Under the pieces are notes generated by a model, which was not told the origin of the DNA, did not search any database, and saw only the letters and a program-made list of their open reading frames with translations. The position numbers and the translations under genes are program-made. This document shows, in pieces, positions 4,827 to 6,164 of a DNA stretch of 6,164 bases; position 1 is the stretch's first letter; every line of letters starts with the position of its first letter. The stretch is from Deltaproteobacteria bacterium (lineage in GTDB: Bacteria; Myxococcota_A; UBA9160; SMWR01), in NCBI GenBank assembly GCA_019313605.1, contig JAFDAW010000168.1, forward strand, positions 1 through 6,164, read 5' to 3'.

Positions 4827-5279
4827 GTGTTTAAATCGCAAAGCCTCGCTGTGCTGCCGCTCTTCTTGGGGGTGGCACTTCCAGCTACGGCCTTCGAAGA
4901 GGCGGCCATCTCGCTCCAGGAACTCTCCGATGGTTCGATCATCGAATTCGAATCGTCATTTTGCGAAGTCGCCATCGGAGACACCGTGTCCGTGATGCTG
5001 ATGGGCGATGGCGGAGACGCCGCCGAAGCAACGGTCGTCGCGGCGACCGTGAAAGCCCGCAACGGCGCGACGCCGAACAAGGGCAGAGCCAGGGGCGGCG
5101 CGCCCACAGCCTACGTCACCGCGGTGATCGGGATGGACGGGCGGGTGGTCGAGATTGCGCTCGACGAAGCCGCTGAAGGCTGGAAGGCCGCGCACGTTCA
5201 GGTCGAAATTTCGACCGGCGACAAGCTCGGCGTCAACCTTCACTCGACAGCCTGCGAATCGAACGAACTCGCCATCTAG
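4827..5279 (+). CDS. Secreted protein of unknown function, 150 residues
   Basis: I do not recognise this protein's family. The precursor begins MFKSQSLAVLPLFLGVALPATAFEE, a clear Sec signal peptide with likely cleavage after A22 (ATA|F). The mature part, about 128 residues, is acidic. It has alternating stretches suggestive of beta structure (DTVSVMLMG 52-60, VTAVIG 97-102, RVVEIAL 106-112, HVQVEI 123-128). A basic flexible patch rich in Gly, Ala and Arg lies in between (VKARNGATPNKGRARGGAP, 75-93). Exactly two cysteines remain, Cys46 and Cys143, near the two ends of the mature protein, which suggests one disulfide and a periplasmic or exported location. There is no lipobox and no second membrane segment. 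It is transcribed divergently from the B12 operon and converges on the PhzF-like gene. Proximity to the B12 operon is the only hint of function and is weak. GTG is preferred as start for its ribosome-binding site and for the signal peptide position. Confidence 0.75.
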   Translation: MFKSQSLAVLPLFLGVALPATAFEEAAISLQELSDGSIIEFESSFCEVAIGDTVSVMLMGDGGDAAEATVVAATVKARNGATPNKGRARGGAPTAYVTAVIGMDGRVVEIALDEAAEGWKAAHVQVEISTGDKLGVNLHSTACESNELAI

Positions 5280-5300
5280 CGCAGATCGTCGGAGCGCCCT

Positions 5301-5333
5301 GCCAGGAGGGGGGCATGGGCGCCCTCCTCCGGC
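5301..5333. terminator. Strong hairpin between convergent genes, likely bidirectional terminator
   Basis: GGAGGGGGGC (5305-5314) pairs with GCCCTCCTCC (5321-5330) over 10 bp with one G-U and a 6-nt loop. With a one-base bulge (A5304) the stem extends by GCC/GGC (5301-5303 with 5331-5333). It fills most of the 57-bp gap between two convergent stop codons. No T-run follows on either strand, so it may act as a transcript end-stabilising or pausing structure more than a classical intrinsic terminator. Confidence 0.6.
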
Positions 5334-5336
5334 CCA

Positions 5337-6164
5337 CTAGTCGATTTCGATGGAACCTTCGGCGAACGCAACACAGCAGCCGCCGATCCACGCCCCGACG
5401 ACGGCGCCATCGCGCTTTTTGGCGCGCGCCTCGAGAACACTGGGTCTTCCCATCTCTACGCCCTGGGCGATCCGGAATTGGAATTCGCCGCTCGATCGAT
5501 CGCTGCAGTGACTGAGCAGCGCCGCGAGCGCGCAGTTCGCACTGCCTGTGGCGGGGTCTTCGGGAACCCCATCCATCGGTGCAAACATGCGCGCGCGGAT
5601 ATCGAACGCATCACCACTGTGGACATAGAGGTGGATGTCGGGGGTCACACCCAGCGCGGCAATGGCCTCCAACCCATCCCATTGAACGCGCGCGCGCTCG
5701 AGTGCGGGGCGGTCCTTCAATTCCGCCATCAGAAACGGCAAGCCGACGGACGCGAACTGCGGCACGTGTGTCGCGGTGACGATGTCGCTCTCGGTCAGCG
5801 AGACTGCGGATGCGACGAGTTCGGTGGATATCGTCTTCCCGAATGAGAGCGTCTCGGGTGCGACCAGTTCGCACCAGATCGCCTGCCCCTCCCTTCTCTG
5901 AATCGTAATCGGAACCGGGCCGGCCTTCTCTTCGAATGTCACCTCGATCGATGTTTCGATCTCACCGAACTCACCGGCGGTCGCAAGTGAGAAGGCGGTC
6001 CCGATGTTGGGGTGCCCCGCGAACGGCATTTCGGCGGCTGGAGTGAAGATCCGGACTTTTCGGGTATGCCCGGCTTCCGGTTGGAAGACGAACGCGGTCT
6101 CCGCAAAATTGAACTCCCGGGCAATCTGTTGCATCTGCCGACCGGAGAGTCCTTCGGCTTCGGG
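5337..6164 (-). CDS. PhzF-family isomerase-like protein (5' end cut by window)
   Basis: The 275 visible residues belong to the PhzF / diaminopimelate-epimerase-like fold family. The reading frame stays open to the window edge, so the start lies beyond it; perhaps 20-25 N-terminal residues are missing, including the usual Phe-x-Gly-Asn-Pro segment. Visible residues begin PEAEGLSGRQMQQIAREFNF and continue AETAFVF, where Glu22 aligns with the family's catalytic glutamate. They also include EMPFAGHPNIGTAF (45-58), DGVPEDPATGSANCAL (about 198-213) and QGVEMGRPS (234-242), all hallmark motifs of the two-domain fold. PhzF itself isomerises trans-2,3-dihydro-3-hydroxyanthranilate in phenazine synthesis. 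Most family members, including E. coli YddE, have no known substrate, and no phenazine genes are visible here, so the function is open. The gene converges with the secreted-protein gene across a strong hairpin. Confidence 0.92.
   Translation of the reverse strand, partial: PEAEGLSGRQMQQIAREFNFAETAFVFQPEAGHTRKVRIFTPAAEMPFAGHPNIGTAFSLATAGEFGEIETSIEVTFEEKAGPVPITIQRREGQAIWCELVAPETLSFGKTISTELVASAVSLTESDIVTATHVPQFASVGLPFLMAELKDRPALERARVQWDGLEAIAALGVTPDIHLYVHSGDAFDIRARMFAPMDGVPEDPATGSANCALAALLSHCSDRSSGEFQFRIAQGVEMGRPSVLEARAKKRDGAVVGAWIGGCCVAFAEGSIEID

Overview
The window looks like a chromosomal segment of a Gram-negative, high-GC bacterium. It has a TonB-dependent outer-membrane receptor, Sec signal peptides and a lipobox, and its codons are rich in G/C at the third position. 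I cannot place the genus; a proteobacterial or deltaproteobacterial-like lineage is a guess. I see no rRNA, tRNA, CRISPR array or insertion sequence.

The core (about 4572 down to 1091, minus strand) is a vitamin B12 acquisition operon. A sigma70-like promoter (4544-4572) is followed directly by a cobalamin riboswitch (4324-4534). Next comes a leader in which the ribosome-binding site can be sequestered (4173-4261), then a 759-residue BtuB-type TonB-dependent receptor (1889-4168). The receptor stop overlaps the GTG of a 33-codon ORF by GTGA. That ORF encodes a tiny lipoprotein-like peptide (1791-1892). After 25 bp comes a DUF71/COG2102 PP-loop ATPase (1091-1765), from a family in which a bacterial subgroup has been linked to B12 salvage by comparative genomics. 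Together these suggest riboswitch-controlled uptake of corrinoids followed by intracellular processing or salvage of the imported molecule.

Downstream on the same strand, after a 117-bp gap with a weak terminator-like element, lies a standalone 5'-3' exonuclease of the Pol I N-terminal/FEN type (92-973). It has all expected acidic metal ligands and is probably not functionally tied to B12.

Divergent from the B12 operon is a 150-residue secreted protein of unknown function (4827-5279, plus strand). The gene-free interval between them (4535-4826) holds the B12 promoter, three CGAGGTT repeats, a 9-bp inverted repeat and a 10-bp hairpin just upstream of the secreted gene's ribosome-binding site. 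That gene converges, across a strong hairpin (5301-5333), on a PhzF-family isomerase-like gene (5337-6164, minus strand) whose 5' end is cut off by the window edge.

The least expected items are the micro-lipoprotein inside the B12 operon, the candidate translational expression platform of the riboswitch, and the structured 5' leader of the divergent secreted gene.
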